Shown: one piece after another, positions 37,445 through 49,608 of the stretch
Position numbering within the stretch: the first letter of the stretch is position 1
Layout: every line of letters begins with the position of its first letter
Source of the DNA: Cladopsammia gracilis
Lineage: Eukaryota; Cnidaria; Anthozoa; Scleractinia; Dendrophylliidae
Assembly (NCBI GenBank): GCA_022457155.1
Contig: JAJGOT010000090.1
Coordinates: 1,014,001 to 1,078,000 of the forward strand
Length of the DNA: 64,000 bases
Direction: 5' to 3'
The notes under the pieces: generated by a model
Told to the model about the DNA's origin: nothing
Database searches by the model: none
Seen by the model: only the letters and a program-made list of their open reading frames with translations
Program-made: the position numbers and the translations under genes

Positions 37445-38694
37445 CTTGACTGTTTGATTGAAACAGCTCCCAGCTTCAGGTGCACCGTAGCTTAAAGCTC
37501 CAGCATATTTTGTCATTATCTGTTGCACAAATTTAGCTGTGCCATAATCTGATAATTTGCCTCTCCATTGATCATATTGTTTCCATAGCAACACATTGGC
37601 ACTGCTGACGTCCCGATGAACAATTGGCTTCGGTTTCCTTTGATGAAGGTAATTTAGAGCTCGGGCTACATCTAAAGAAATAACACTGACTTCTATCTCT
37701 GACAGCTGCTGCCTCCCCAACAATGCTCTTAAACTTGTTTCCATGAGCTCTGTAACAAATAAAGGACATCTTTCGTCTGTAGTTGCTCCGATAAACTGTA
37801 ACAGGCAAGGATGCCGGCATCTTGAAGCAATGTCCATTTCCCGTTCAAACAAACTGCGTGCTTGAGGAGTGAGAGTTGATTCTTTCAGCTTTTTAACAGC
37901 TACGGCACAGCCACAATACTTGCCCTCCAGAACACGTCCCCATCCTCCCTCCCCGAGACATGTGTCTGTTAACAGTATTTCATCTCGAGAAAGGACCCAA
38001 TCACGTGTCTTTAACTGGAACTCATATTTACTTAACGTTTCTTTAGCTGCTGAAAGATCTCTCTGTAAATCCACAATATCTTGTACTTGGTCCCTCACTT
38101 CTCTTTCTAAGATATCAATATCTCTCATTTTGACGCTTAACTTGTCCTGTAAACTAACATTTTCTCTCTCTTTATCTCGTTGTAAAATGATCAATTGTTG
38201 TTCCATCTCTCGTAATTGGCTTTGTAAATATTCTTCTTGCCTTTCTTTCTCAAGCAACTGATTTTCATTTCGCGTCAATTTTTCTTGTAACTTTTTCTCT
38301 TCTGAGACTTTTTCCTGTAATTGTCCTCGGCAATTTGACAACTGTTGTTTCATTTCTCTCAATTGGAATTGTAAATTATCTTCTTGCTGTTCTTTTTCCC
38401 TCAGCTGTTGTTCCATTCTCGTCAGCTGTCTTTCTAAGTTCTGTTTTTGACCCTCGATTTCTCTGAACTGTTCTTGTAGCCTAGCTTCCCCAGACTCTTT
38501 CTGACGCAACTGTTCTTGAAGACTTGTCAAATCTTCTTCTATCTTCATTAACTCTCTTTGAACTTTCTCGTTTTGTTTTTCTGACTGCCTCAACTGTCGG
38601 ATTAAATTGACCTCATCTTCTTCTTTTTCTCTCAACAGTCCCTTTAAATAGTTAAATTGGCCTTCCAAATCTCGAGAATTCCTTTGTAAGGTTT
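37445..38694 (-). CDS. CAP-Gly/coiled-coil kinase, exon with coiled coil and kinase N-lobe
   Basis: Acceptor AG before 38694, donor AAG|GTAA after 37445; 1250 nt, entering in phase 1 and leaving in phase 0. Residues 1-220 are strongly coiled-coil (Q/E/L/R-rich heptads such as REMEQQLIILQRDKERENVS). The kinase domain follows: LGEGGWGRV glycine loop, CAVAVKKLKE lysine, VHRDVSSANVLLW catalytic loop, SDYGTAKF (Tyr in place of DFG Phe), SYGAPEAG. The C-lobe is missing here and is supplied by the exon at 15489-15719. It resembles TKL-type 'DDB_G0271682-like' kinases that are numerous in corals. Confidence 0.88.
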
Positions 38695-39696
38695 CTAAAA
38701 AAACACATAAAAAATTGAATTGGAATAGAAGAAGTGTCATGAGATTTGTAAATGATTTGAACCTAGGGGTATCAGTAGTCTTTCGAGTGTGATTGTCTGG
38801 GTTAGTGTAGTTCTGAAAAGAACTGTAGTTGTTGTTGACATTGACTGAAGTTTCGACAACCTGAGAGGAAGTCATCTTCAGAGTCATGTGAATTACAAAT
38901 CATCAGTTGATGTTATATACGCCTGGTTGTTGCCGTCATTGGTCAGTTTAGCCATGATCTTATTGGCAGTTGAGACTCAAGTCAGTTATTGGTGCGTTTC
39001 GATCCGTGTGTTGTTAGTTCATTTCTGTCGTTGTATTGTTAGTAAAATTTGTCGGTGAGTTCAGTCTGTTGTTTGTCTTGTAGGCCGCAGGTAGCTGTTG
39101 CCATTGGTTCAGAGGTGTCTGTTTTAAGTTTATAAACCAACGTTCTAGAGTGAGTCGTAGATTATATATTGTTTACATAGGGAACCCCCGGATAAGAGCA
39201 ATCTCATAATCAACTCAAGTAAATCAGTGGCAAAAAGTGAACGAAAATTTCAACGAAAATGTTCCTCTTGGTTCAGAGTAAATATCCTAGAGCCGTAAGG
39301 TAATAGTAACTAAAGATACACACAAACATAACAAAAAATGTTTGTTAACACTTGAGTGGCACTGCAGAAATTATTTAGCCTTCGAGTACTAAGCTTTGGT
39401 CTTGAATTTGGTCACGTCATGCACAGTCCTTAAACTCAATTTATGCAGTGAATTACTGCGTTTGCTTGGAAAAAAGTTTGCAAGGGTGAACAAAACAAAA
39501 CACCTACTGAAAAGACTATAGTTTTCGACCATGGCCTATAAACCTGATACCGACTAAGTATGGAGGTGGCACCTTTTATACAATATTGTCGCTTAGACTG
39601 ATTAACTTTGAAATGTCATGAAAGTAATTTAACATACAACGTGGCCGCTCACGTTATAAATACTACTAAACCTATGAAATTTAACAGAGATTTTAC
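38695..39696 (-). other. intron of the CAP-Gly/kinase gene
   Basis: No repeat or exon was recognised in this 1-kb intron. The first part reads open from 38887 by chance. Confidence 0.6.
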
Positions 39697-39868
39697 CTGA
39701 AGTTATATTACCGTGATCGCAACTCATTATTGCTGCCTCTCCATGGTCTCCACTAAACTCTTTTTCTGCTATTACGGTTTCTATACCAACAAATGCTGCA
39801 TAACCTTTCTTACAAGAAAAGAGTTGTTTCTTTTTCCATTTCCCAGTTCCAGTTCCACGCTTTTCATC
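39697..39868 (-). CDS. CAP-Gly/coiled-coil kinase, exon with second half of CAP-Gly domain
   Basis: Acceptor CTAG before 39868, donor G|GTAAAA after 39697. The 172-nt exon reads DEKRGTGTGKWKKKQLFSCK then KGYAAFVGIETVIAEKEF. This is the glycine-rich second half of a CAP-Gly domain ('GTG.G...G...F.C...G.A.FV'). It enters in phase 0 and leaves in phase 1, joining the next exon at 38694 exactly (G|AA). CAP-Gly domains bind C-terminal EEY/F motifs of tubulin, EB1 or NEMO-like partners. Confidence 0.8.
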
Positions 39869-41350
39869 CTAGTGGAAGTAATAATAAAAGTCGCATCACA
39901 ACGTATACCGTTTGATGCAACCGGAAAGAGATCAAATTTCGCTAACGTTGCCATGGCAATGGGCCTGACCAAAAAAGTAACAACGGATTATAAAAGCTGA
40001 ATAAGGGTAAATATAATAATAATTATCGTTTGATGCATTTTTTCTTCCTTTTCATTGGCCGAGAGCCCACCACGTGACCAGAGAATAACTGCCTACAAAT
40101 AATTTTGCTCATGCGCACAACGGTGTAAAGTTGTTTTCATGCGAATAATTGTACTGCTCCTGTCCTCTACAATGGCAGCCTGATTTCTGCTTTGTTTTAT
40201 AAGCAGTTATGAATAAATATTAAATCGAAAAACAAACTCGGTGATCGAATGATAAAACAATTATTAAACTCGGCTATCGCAAAATATCGTGATTTGTCGG
40301 TGTCTCGCAGATCAATTATTTGCCTCAGCCGAATAATTAATCTGCTCGCCACTGACAAATCACGATATTTTGCTCAACTTCGTTCAATAATTGATAATTA
40401 TTATAATATACTATTATTATAGTATCCTTATTGGTAAAACTTGTGTGAAAAATTGGATGATAATTAAGGAAACTATAGGCTTTCCTTTCGTGTCCTCATC
40501 ATGCCAGTTAGTGTAGGTGTTTTAATTTGTCGGTAACGGAAGCCACCTTGCACAAAATAAAAGTATTTTCAACCTGAAGATACAACAGAGGGGTTAATTT
40601 AAAAAACATAGTTAGGGGACTGTCTGTCCCGGCTAAAATATAATTATGGCCAAGAGCTTGCTCTAAGCTCGCTTTGTTATCTTAAAAAAAAGGAAAAAAA
40701 TCGCCAAAAGTGATGAACGCAAAGAAATATAAAGAAACTAATGACTTAAAAATTCAAATTTCCACCAGAATAGAAAATTTGATTTCGTGACCACCTGTCA
40801 CGAAATCGAAATTGATAAACTGTAATCCTGCACTCTTTCAACAAACAACTGTTTCTGTTTTGCTCTATAGAATCCTTTTATGCAATTTAGTTATATATTT
40901 GATGACATTTGACTATACAGAGCAGTTTTCAATTGAGTGTCGTAAAACCAAAACCAAAGTAATTACCTGACCAATCACAGCAATCGTAAACAATCCGATG
41001 AACCAATCAGAGCTCGAAGCAATTACATGTCGGCGGCGCCAAGGGCGGGAAAACGCGTGCGAACAAGTCACGATTGGTTTTGGTTTTACTTCTGATTGGT
41101 CGAGAAAGTGGCGCGAGATTTTTTAGCCAATCAGAAAGCGTAGCAATGCAAAAACAAAGCAATAGCCCTTTTCACGGTTAACCTTTCTCATTTGCATTAC
41201 AATAAAAATCAACGTGATTGCGAGGCAATTTCGGGCAATTTTGTAGTTTCTGCCCGAAATTGCCTCGCAATCATGTTGAATTTTATTGTGATGCAAATGA
41301 GAAAGGTTAACCGTGAAAAGGGCTATTGCAGTGTCCCTTCAAAAACCTAC
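39869..41350 (-). other. intron of the CAP-Gly/kinase gene with repeats
   Basis: Holds a copy of dispersed repeat family A (about 40615-40935, see 13715-14030), an inverted pair around 40250-40400 (AAAATATCGTGATTTGTC and its inverse), and the palindromic MITE 41159-41329. Confidence 0.7.
41159..41329. mobile_element. near-perfect palindromic MITE
   Basis: Arms start GCAATAGCCCTTTTCACGG (41159) and end with its inverse at 41329. The central arms TGATTGCGAGGCAATTTCGG and CCGAAATTGCCTCGCAATCA are also complementary. Confidence 0.9.
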
Positions 41351-41620
41351 CAGCTCCAAACCTACAACTTTGTGAGCATGTCCAGTTGAATCCTTCTCTT
41401 CGCCGATATAACGTACAGTTCCCCTGGTACAAACATTCTTTATGAATGTCACAACTCTTTGACCAATTTCAAGTTTTGTAGGAATTTCATTCAAGTCTAA
41501 ATCTTCCAAATTTAGTGACAGTTCATCGAGACCAACAAAAACCCCAGTGTCTGGAACACAAATGGAATCATCGACGTTCCAAACTGTCTCTTCAGAGATT
41601 CCTTGTGGACCGCTCTTCGC
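41351..41620 (-). CDS. CAP-Gly/coiled-coil kinase, exon with first half of CAP-Gly domain
   Basis: Acceptor CTAG before 41620, donor CTG|GTAGGT after 41351; exactly 90 codons in phase 0. The translation includes SEETVWNVDDSICVPDTGVF near the start and EIGQRVVTFIKNVCTRGTVR, YIGEEKDSTG, HKVVGLEL at the end, the typical start of a CAP-Gly fold (G..V.F.G..R..G.V.Y.G). It joins the exon at 39868 in phase. CYLD-like CAP-Gly proteins are the closest relatives I can recall. Upstream exons are not certain; a candidate lies at 42774-43020. Confidence 0.75.
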
Positions 41621-41637
41621 CTAGATGAAATTGGATA

Positions 41638-41639
41638 AA

Positions 41640-41684
<45 letters not shown>

Positions 41685-41685
41685 A
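41638..41685. repeat. (AAAT)n microsatellite
   Basis: About ten copies of AAAT/ATAA, just upstream of a kinase-gene exon acceptor. Confidence 0.9.
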
Positions 41686-42773
41686 GAGTGCTTTTTTGTT
41701 TAACGGTTGAATCCGCCGATCCGTTACATTTTGATAGACGAATCCGTCGATCCGTATAAATATATGCCCAAATCCGAGTCCAGAAATTCTGTGTTAACTT
41801 ATGAGATGTGATAAAAGAAGTCCTGATTTTAATCCTTGCAATTGCCATATATGGGATTATCTTGTTAAGAAAGTTTGAGTTTTCTCGCGCAAATTGCGAA
41901 TGAAAGTTGACGAAATATTTTAGCACACAAGTTGACCGCACGTGATATCGGCTGTGACGAAAACAAAACAAACGGGCTGTGATCCATGATCCGTACTATA
42001 AGAAACAAAAGCCAAAATTCGGGCCCAGAAAAAGGGATAAATCCGTAATCCCCTGCTTTGGTTAGTAGTATCTACAAATCCGTTAAAACTTTCCTCTGAA
42101 TCCGAAATCAGTTAAAGTTTTTACAATCCTCCCATTCGCAGACCTACTCTCTACCCCCTGAAGTTGCCCGGCGATAGTTTATACACACGTGATTTGAAGA
42201 TGCAACTTGCGTGCGCCAAACATTGCACAAAAAATCGCACGTGTAAACGGACTTTAAAAAGACAAACAGGAGGCTGTCCTGGCTGTTGCCTTACCAGAGG
42301 CTGTAAGATAGAAAAAGTTCGTAGCCTGAGCTTCTAAATGCTCAGCTTTGTGCTTCTTGGAATTTTTCTGAGGTAACGGCTTTGCGTACGTGATTAATGT
42401 CAACAAAAATTTGCTGAAGGAGAAACAAACAATAGCGAAATTTCTGCTGAGTGAGCGCATTTTTATGGCGGATTGATTTAGTTATCGAACCTTTTTGTAA
42501 ACATGGGCGGGCCACCCTATGTTTAAAATACACGTTTGTTAGTCATGTGTAGTGGTTTTTCACCTTTCCGGGCTCTTCTCTCTACCATACAGGTCAAGAT
42601 AACTCATAAAATCCGCACCAGTGGACTAAATATCTCAACCGTCACAATAAGTCTGTGCTAAAAAGAAAGCTTTTACAAAAAATGTTAATTATCTTGTTAA
42701 TGAGTCTAAGTTACGCTTTACTAGCTAAATTCACTCACATTCATTTTAGTTTTGTTCCTCTCCGATTTAACAC

Positions 42774-43020
42774 CTTTCCTCGGAAGTCTTGTTACATCCT
42801 TAACACCACATTCAAGGCGCAAATTTCTTCGATCAACTCCAACAAGAGCTATTCTATTTGAGTCGTCTGGTTGTTCGGATTTTGGGAGAGCCTCCATTAA
42901 CTCGCCTTTTAATACTCGTGTTGGTGAAACCTTCGGTGGAAGACCCAATGCAAACCTGTCTATAATAAAGTCCCCCACACAATCTTGAAGAAGAACATAT
43001 CTATTCCTTGGTTCCACCAT
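42774..43020 (-). CDS. possible first exon of the CAP-Gly/kinase gene
   Basis: An open frame from ATG 43020 reads MVEPRNRYVLLQDCVGDF then DRFALGLPPKVSPTRVL, ALVGVDRRNLRLECGVKDVT, with a possible donor G|GTGTTA after 42774. Its composition is protein-like and I recall similar N-termini in coral CYLD-like proteins. The phase (1) does not match the exon at 41620 (0), so at least one further exon would be needed. Connection is unproven. Confidence 0.4.
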
Positions 43021-46000
43021 TCTGTATCGAAGACACAATGCTAACTATTCCATATGTTTTTACCATATGTTTTAGCAGAGCATAATAATTGTCGTCCTTG
43101 TCGCCAGCTTTGTAGAGTATTATACCTCGATCTTCTCTGGATCACTGGTCCGCATCGCGAGTGATATCAATTTGGCGCCATCTTCTGGTCTGATATCAAG
43201 GTGACCCAAGGTCGTTCTGTGCAATTGTATGTGCTTATTGCTATTTTTAATTTCGTACTTGTTTGCTCTCAATTCATATACCGTATTTATTTACCGGCTA
43301 TAAGCTGGGAGACCCTGAGACGCGTAGCTGGAACAATAGCCGTGGGTCCACTTGCGCCAACGTTACAACAACGAAATTTATGGTTCCTCCAGCAAGTATT
43401 AAAAGTAATGTTAATATTAACACGAAGGAGGTTTGGAGATGACGTTTAGAAATAGGAGTTTTTTTGTAGAGTTCTTGCAAATAGTAGACGATTTATTGAT
43501 TCCAAATTCCATCCCCGATTCTTCACAATAGCTGTGTTTTTCTGCAGTCCTCATTGCTTGTTTTAAATTGTACAATGCAAAGAAAGTTTTCTTATCAGCG
43601 TTTTTTGTCCCTAACACGATGTATTTGACAATTTTTTTTTTTAACAAAATGCTAATGCCCGGAGGTTGTCCCGGGGTACACATAGGCACTGCTGGAATTG
43701 ACGGATTCATTATTTACCGGCTATGAGCAGCGGAGAAACCCTGAAATGCGCTGTTCGATCAATGGTCGTGGTTTCATTAGCGCCTGACACCGTTGTAACA
43801 ACGCTGTCTGTCACTCCAAAATTACAACGAACGTTGTAACAACGACACCAAATTTATGGCTCACCAGCAAGTGTTAAAAGTGATGTTAATATTGACACGA
43901 AGAAGGTTTGGAGACTTGATAAGAAGTAACGTTTTGAAGGAGAAAAGAATATGGGAATTTCTTGACATAAGAATGGTACGGAAAATACGGAGAGATGTGA
44001 TGGGGTTTGAATGGCTGTATTAAATATAACAGAAATATGATATGAAGCCCGTTAGGTCCGGCCGTTTGGTCCCAGTTTTATACTCAGTGGATGGCGGACT
44101 ATAGTCATCTACAAAATTTCAACTAGTTAAGCAATTAATGAATTAAAAAAATTTCTTAGCGAGACATAAATACGCGGAGAACAGGATGACGTAAAACGTT
44201 AAATTTCTTGCGATCTCAAGTGAAAGTTCGTACGTTTATCGCGTGTCATGAATTGCATCATCCAAGGCCTCCGTTTATTGCATTTTCGCGCGGCAAAAAA
44301 GATTCTAAATTTCATCGCTTATTCTTCAAAGTACGTAAGATGTAGTGGGTGGTTTCAAATTTTTACAATGAGTTCAGAAAAAGAGCACGAACAGAGAGAA
44401 CCGACGTTGCAAACTGGAGTGCATATGAAAATAAATTCATATGAACTGTGGAGAAGGAATTAATGAGATTGTAATCATCACAGTTACTCAGCAACTGAAG
44501 GAGTTACAATAAGTGCGCATGCCTGAAAAAAATTCAGGCCTCGAAGGGATTCGAACTCATGGCCTTTGCGATTTTGGTGCAAACGCTCTACTGCTGGACC
44601 GCTGGAACGCTCTTTGCTAGGTAACAAGCGCTTCAGAGTTAAAACAAACAAGGATTTTGTGAATGGACTCATATTTCTTTTGAAGCAACACCTCGTCTTA
44701 TTTTAAATTTATTCAATGCAAAGAAAGTTTTTCTATCGAATGACTTGCATTAGGTCAACGAAAAACGCTGGAATTTGTTCTGAGTTTGGCAAAACAACAT
44801 GTTGGACATTCTTTTTATGATGACGCTCAATGTTGCTCGAAAATGATCAATTAATGAAAACCAACGAACATATAAGTATCCCCTGATATCAAGAACACGC
44901 TATACGAAATATCATCTGTAATAACAATTACTGGTCTGGTAAGAGTAGACGGACATCGCCAGAAATGTGCGATTGTGAAAAGCAATCAGTTAACAACGAT
45001 CATTTTGTTATTTACTAATAATGCGCAATATATATAATGAATAAAGACATCGAATGCGAAATAACAGAATTTTTTAGCTTTCACGTCTCTTATCTAAATC
45101 GCGGGTTCTCAGTTCCTTTGTTTTTTGGTGCGTGTTGCTACAACCATAGACAACACACCTTAATAGAACCATGTTTCTTCCTCTGGGTACACCAAAACAT
45201 ATGAGGAACCGAGAAACCTCGACACCGGCATTCTTGTATTGACGTCACAGCGGACTATTTCCAGTCTTTCTTCTTGCGCGGTTTTGTACCCCACCGGAAG
45301 TGAAATTTCATGTTTTTAGACGGCTAAAACACGTTAAAGAAAATCGATATCGAAAAAACTCTTTTCGATTTTCTTATAAGAACACCATGTAAATTCCATC
45401 AAGCAAATAAAAAAATCTGTCATATATACTTTAAATGAAATTTAAAAGAAATTTTTTGCGGGCGACAAGGAGGAGCCCGCAGACTAATCTTCGTTTCGAG
45501 CAGCGGACTTACATCCCGCGCGTGCGCCGCACGTACGTAGGCTTTTCTGTTGGCCGGATTTTTCGTCTTCCAACTGGTATGTATGGAATGCAATCACGTC
45601 ATTGGTCCACGTGATTAGGATTCATGCGCAAGCCGCGTGATAAGATATCCCGGATGTCCACAACCAGTAAAACCTGTTGGAAATCCTTTCCACGTTCTTC
45701 CACGTGAGTGATCGCGACTGGTGAATGTGCGGTAGGTGGCTGTTGTGGGTCCAACTGCAAGTTTCATTTGTAAGTCAATCTTTATAGCAATTACAAGGTC
45801 ATCTATACATTTTGGAGGTGTATTTGCAAAGCATCGCCATGTTTCGGTTCATAAAATTGGTTCGCTGGAGTGCTTTCATGTTGAAATCATACAGATATTT
45901 TGAGTTTCACTTTCCACAGACGAACATCTTTCCATCGGCAAATGGTGCACTTCGATGCATTCTGTATCCTAGAAATGATCAGCGAAGCCGTAATCTGCTT

Positions 46001-46550
46001 CATTCAAGCATACAGCCAGTTTATTTATCAAAAATAACACAAAACTGTTATTACAACCATTACTCGCCCGCACTTTTTAACCGAAGGTTACCACTAGTAT
46101 ATGGTTTAAACGGCAGGAAAAGCTAGACAATTGATCGTTTTCTGTGACACAGCAAGTGAAATGATGGTTGACATCACGGAAAATCGACTTATTTTTCTGT
46201 TTGGTTACAACAATTCAGCTCCTGTATATCTCAGGCACGTTTTTGCTGGCAGTTGTTGCAGTTGTCAGCCTTTAATAAATGGCTTCTTCATGGTGTTCTG
46301 TGTTGATAAAAATGATCACTAGCTGTAGTTGATGAAGTCGAAATAAAGATGGAAAAAAAGTTGATAAAACCAAATTTTCGCTGTTTTTGGATCATTTTGT
46401 GTGAGAAAACGTTTTCAAGTCATATCTATTGTACAGATTTGAAAAAATAAATAAAATAGTAGTTACTTCCTCGACTCTATTGAATTATTGCCTTAATTTA
46501 TGCGACCCCCTCTTAACTGGTGAATACCCGAAGCGCTGAGCGATTTATGG
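43021..46550. other. intergenic, repeats only
   Basis: Short frames without domains. Two related AAATTTATGG(T/C)TC...AGCAAGTATTAAAAGT blocks (about 43370-43440 and 43850-43920) form a direct duplication, and each is preceded by a TTTACCGGCTAT(A/G)AGC block. A SINE-like piece lies at 44519-44625. Confidence 0.55.
44519..44625 (-). mobile_element. tRNA-derived SINE-like fragment
   Basis: On the minus strand an A-box-like GGTCCAGCAGTAGAGCG is followed about 40 nt later by a B-box GAGTTCGAATCCC and a CTTCGAGGCCTG end. It is not a foldable complete tRNA. Confidence 0.55.
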
Positions 46551-46558
46551 TCAAGCCC

Positions 46559-46863
46559 AAATCATACCGTCCAGAAGGACGTCGGACACCTTATTGAGAC
46601 TTATATAACGGAGTAACTGGTTAGCGTTCAGTTGAGGTTGGGGGTAGCAGTTTATAAAGTTAAGTTTAGAACAGAGCAACGCTAGAAGCTAAGTGGTACA
46701 GTGGTACGGTAGGCTATGTAAGCTTAAGCCTAGCTGAAGTCACAGGTTGAATCCTGAGTAGGGATTTTAGATTTTCTTTTCTATACTAAAAATTTATTGA
46801 AATAAAAATTACGTTATATAAGTCTCAATAAGGTGTTCGACGTCCTTCTGGACGGTATGATTT
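46559..46863. mobile_element. TIR element with 52-bp arms and an internal tRNA-like promoter
   Basis: 46559-46610 and 46812-46863 are inverted copies with a single mismatch (start AAATCATACCGTCCAGAAGG). The 200-bp core contains A-box-like TAAGTGGTACAGTGG (about 46691) and B-box-like GGTTGAATCCTG (about 46745) in one orientation, suggesting a SINE or tRNA pseudogene captured between the arms. Confidence 0.75.
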
Positions 46864-47260
46864 ATGCACAACCGCGATTTACAGCAATGGGACAAAATTT
46901 CACTCGTTGGGTCGTAAACATTGGGCCCGCGATATGTAATGGTCACCTGCCTTAACCATCGGAACGGCGTTGGAAGGAGGGGGTGGGAAGTTGAACGCAG
47001 AGGGGAGGGGAGGGTCCCACAACATCAACAACAACAACAACTTTATTTGCACTCTATATTTATTTACATAAATTTACAATAAGTAATAGAATTAAGGCAG
47101 AGTACTGACTGCCCGAAATAACCACGATGGGCTAGAAAACTAGGGCAGCCATCCTTAAAAGAAAATAATTTATTATTAGGGTCGGGAACTAAATGTAAAT
47201 CACAACACACACTTTCATATTCACGAGTTAGCTCATAAAAGCATTTGACCAGTTTTAATG

Positions 47261-47404
47261 GTAGAGTGATTTTACTTCATCTGTGAAACACTAACAATTA
47301 GTGTGTGATAGTCCAAATTAAACAAAAGAAAACAATGGAATTATAGTCTAATAGTGCGTACTATTCTACTAACTATTTCACAGATGAAGTAAAATCACTC
47401 TATT
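47261..47404. mobile_element. palindromic MITE
   Basis: AGAGTGATTTTACTTCATCT at about 47263 is mirrored by AGATGAAGTAAAATCACTCT at about 47383-47402. Confidence 0.8.
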
Positions 47405-48660
47405 AACATTGCTTAGATTCACACAAAGGAAAAAGTATGACTGATTAGGAAATATCGTCGCAAATTGCTAAAACATTTGGCGATTTTTCCTAAAAACGAA
47501 TTTAACGACTATTTAATAGTCATTTTCTCGCATTTCTTATGGAGTTGCATGCTTCACTCATTCTCTGAATTAGATTTAAATTTAGCGACTACTTATATAA
47601 ACATTTTTCAATATACTGCTTGATTAAATAGTATCTGGGTTAAAAATAAAACTATTTCTCTACATCTACAAATTGTACCGCTTTAATTATACATTGAAAA
47701 TTTCGTACAAGCATTTTCATTTAAAATTCAGAAATTGGTGCAACGACTTATTAGAAAATTACTTGTAAGGTGCCGGCGAAAGTAATTAGTTTCGAGGCTG
47801 TAGCGTATTAATTATTAATATCAATTTTGCGAAACCAACTATCCCTCGAAACTCGATGTCAAAAACATGCATGATTAATTCCTAGTCATACTTCGCCGGT
47901 GTCGTGAAATCATTTCTTTCTCACGAGTTTTCCTTTTAAAAGTGTTCTTGGTATTCAATCTAAATATATCGCTTTTCTAATACATTGCTTCCTAAGCGAT
48001 GTTTACAAAAGATTCATTTTTAATAGATTTTTGACCGATAAGCATTTTTTTTGTTCGCAGATTATTTGTCAATTATTTTCCGTCCATCTGTTTTCTTTCT
48101 TTATTTCCTTAGAATTCCCATAATGTTCAATTTCAGTGCACTGCAAAGCGATGTTTACCAAAGATTCTTTTTTTATTTAGTTTATTTTTTACCAATTACT
48201 GTTTATTTGCTCGCAGATTATTTGCCAATATGTGATAGGCTTGATTCGTAGTTTTGATTCCTAACTTCTATTTTTGTAATATTTAATTAGCAATCCTATC
48301 AAGCGGAAATTGACACATGGACAACAACCTTTTTTCTTTAATAACTTCGACCGGTGAAAGCGATTCGCATTTTGCTAACAACAACATCAGGTAAATTACC
48401 AATTTTACCGCGGTATTAACACGATTCGACCCGATTATATTAACAAATATCTGCCTGATATATGCTGTAATAAATCTATAAAAGGCAAAGATCAAAACCG
48501 TCCAAAAACAACTTCCTTCATTTTGCATTTGGGAATATTTAGCACGAAAGTGGCGTTCGAACACAACAATAGCTTCTCTTCAGCTGTCTTTTTCAACAGG
48601 ATTCTGCTTTTTTGTGTGTGCGTGTTGAGCAACTGCCAGTTCAACACTTAAAAACGGTCG
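47405..48660. other. intergenic, AT-rich, upstream of GPCR gene
   Basis: No exon or repeat family recognised, apart from a short duplication of GCGATGTTTAC(A/C)AAAGATTC (about 47996 and 48148). Confidence 0.5.
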
Positions 48661-48666
48661 CTGAAA

Positions 48667-49608
48667 ATGAACGGTACACATTGTGGTGCAGCAGGTCTTG
48701 TTTTGTCATGGAACACAAACGCTTATTACTACTTCGTCGCATTAACAACTTCTGTCATTATCGCAGCCATGTCCCCCATAACAGTAGTTGGAAATCTACT
48801 TGTTGTGTTCGCCATTTGGAGAAACGAATCGCTAAGGAGTCCTACTCACTTCCTACTCGGCATTTTGTCCCTGGAATACTTTCTGTCTGGGTTAATATTC
48901 CAACCTTCGCATGTTGCAATGGAGCTTGCCAAGTTAAGGCCCGCAACACTGATAAAAAAATCTGATATTTTGTATGTTCATTTAATTATTGGAGGCTTCG
49001 GAACCTACACAACGGCTATTTCCACTACAACTACAACTTTAATGGCGGTGGAAAGGTGGCTTTATATGACTCGGCGGCGATGGGTGAATTCTAGCCGCAT
49101 TCTGAAGCTCTTTGTTGCATCGTTATTTCAACCTATTCCGCTGGTTGTGTTCCGCACGTTGCATATTTTGACCGGGACTTATTGCCAAGTCACAAATGTA
49201 GCAATGCTGGGCCTTGTAATGTTTTGCTTTGTTACAACTTCTTTAACATATCTTCAAGTTTATCGTGTCATCCGTCAACATCAGCAACAAGTCCAAGCGA
49301 GTGCCACATCGCAGAGTTGCAGAAGAGAGCCTTTCATCAACATGACGAAGTACAAGACATCTGTTTTTACTCTTCTCTTAATCCTGGCCTTGTTCTACTT
49401 GAGTTATCTTCCATTTGGCGTTATAGTTATTTTACATTTGTTGCAAAAACCATCAGTAGTGTTAATTGCTGCCTTTAAAGTGTCGGTTGTGTTACTGTTT
49501 GCATCACCCACGCTCACTCCTTGTCTTTATTGCTGGAGAATCAGAGAAATTCGTGTTGGAGTGAGGCAGCTGTTGTGTAAAGTACTCTGCAAAGATTCGA
49601 GAAATTAA
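48667..49608 (+). CDS. rhodopsin-class (class A) G protein-coupled receptor, single exon (313 aa)
   Basis: Seven hydrophobic segments in one open frame. TM1 has the GN pair (VVGNLLVVFAIW); TM2 reads LLGILSLEYFLSGLIF with Glu in the usual Asp position; TM3 ends AVERWLYM (ERW in place of DRY); TM6 is LLILALFYLSYLPFGVIVI; TM7 reads FASPTLTPCLYCWRIREIR (TPCLY in place of NPxxY). A potential N-glycosylation site (NGT) opens the short N-terminus, and a Cys pair typical of extracellular loop 2 is not obvious. Such intronless divergent receptors are abundant in cnidarians. Ligand cannot be inferred. Confidence 0.85.
   Translation: MNGTHCGAAGLVLSWNTNAYYYFVALTTSVIIAAMSPITVVGNLLVVFAIWRNESLRSPTHFLLGILSLEYFLSGLIFQPSHVAMELAKLRPATLIKKSDILYVHLIIGGFGTYTTAISTTTTTLMAVERWLYMTRRRWVNSSRILKLFVASLFQPIPLVVFRTLHILTGTYCQVTNVAMLGLVMFCFVTTSLTYLQVYRVIRQHQQQVQASATSQSCRREPFINMTKYKTSVFTLLLILALFYLSYLPFGVIVILHLLQKPSVVLIAAFKVSVVLLFASPTLTPCLYCWRIREIRVGVRQLLCKVLCKDSRN

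Noticed and set aside
42254..42346. Possible kinase-gene exon with acceptor and GTAAGG donor
   Set aside because: The phase (0 in, 1 out) fits neither the exon at 41620 nor the candidate at 43020.
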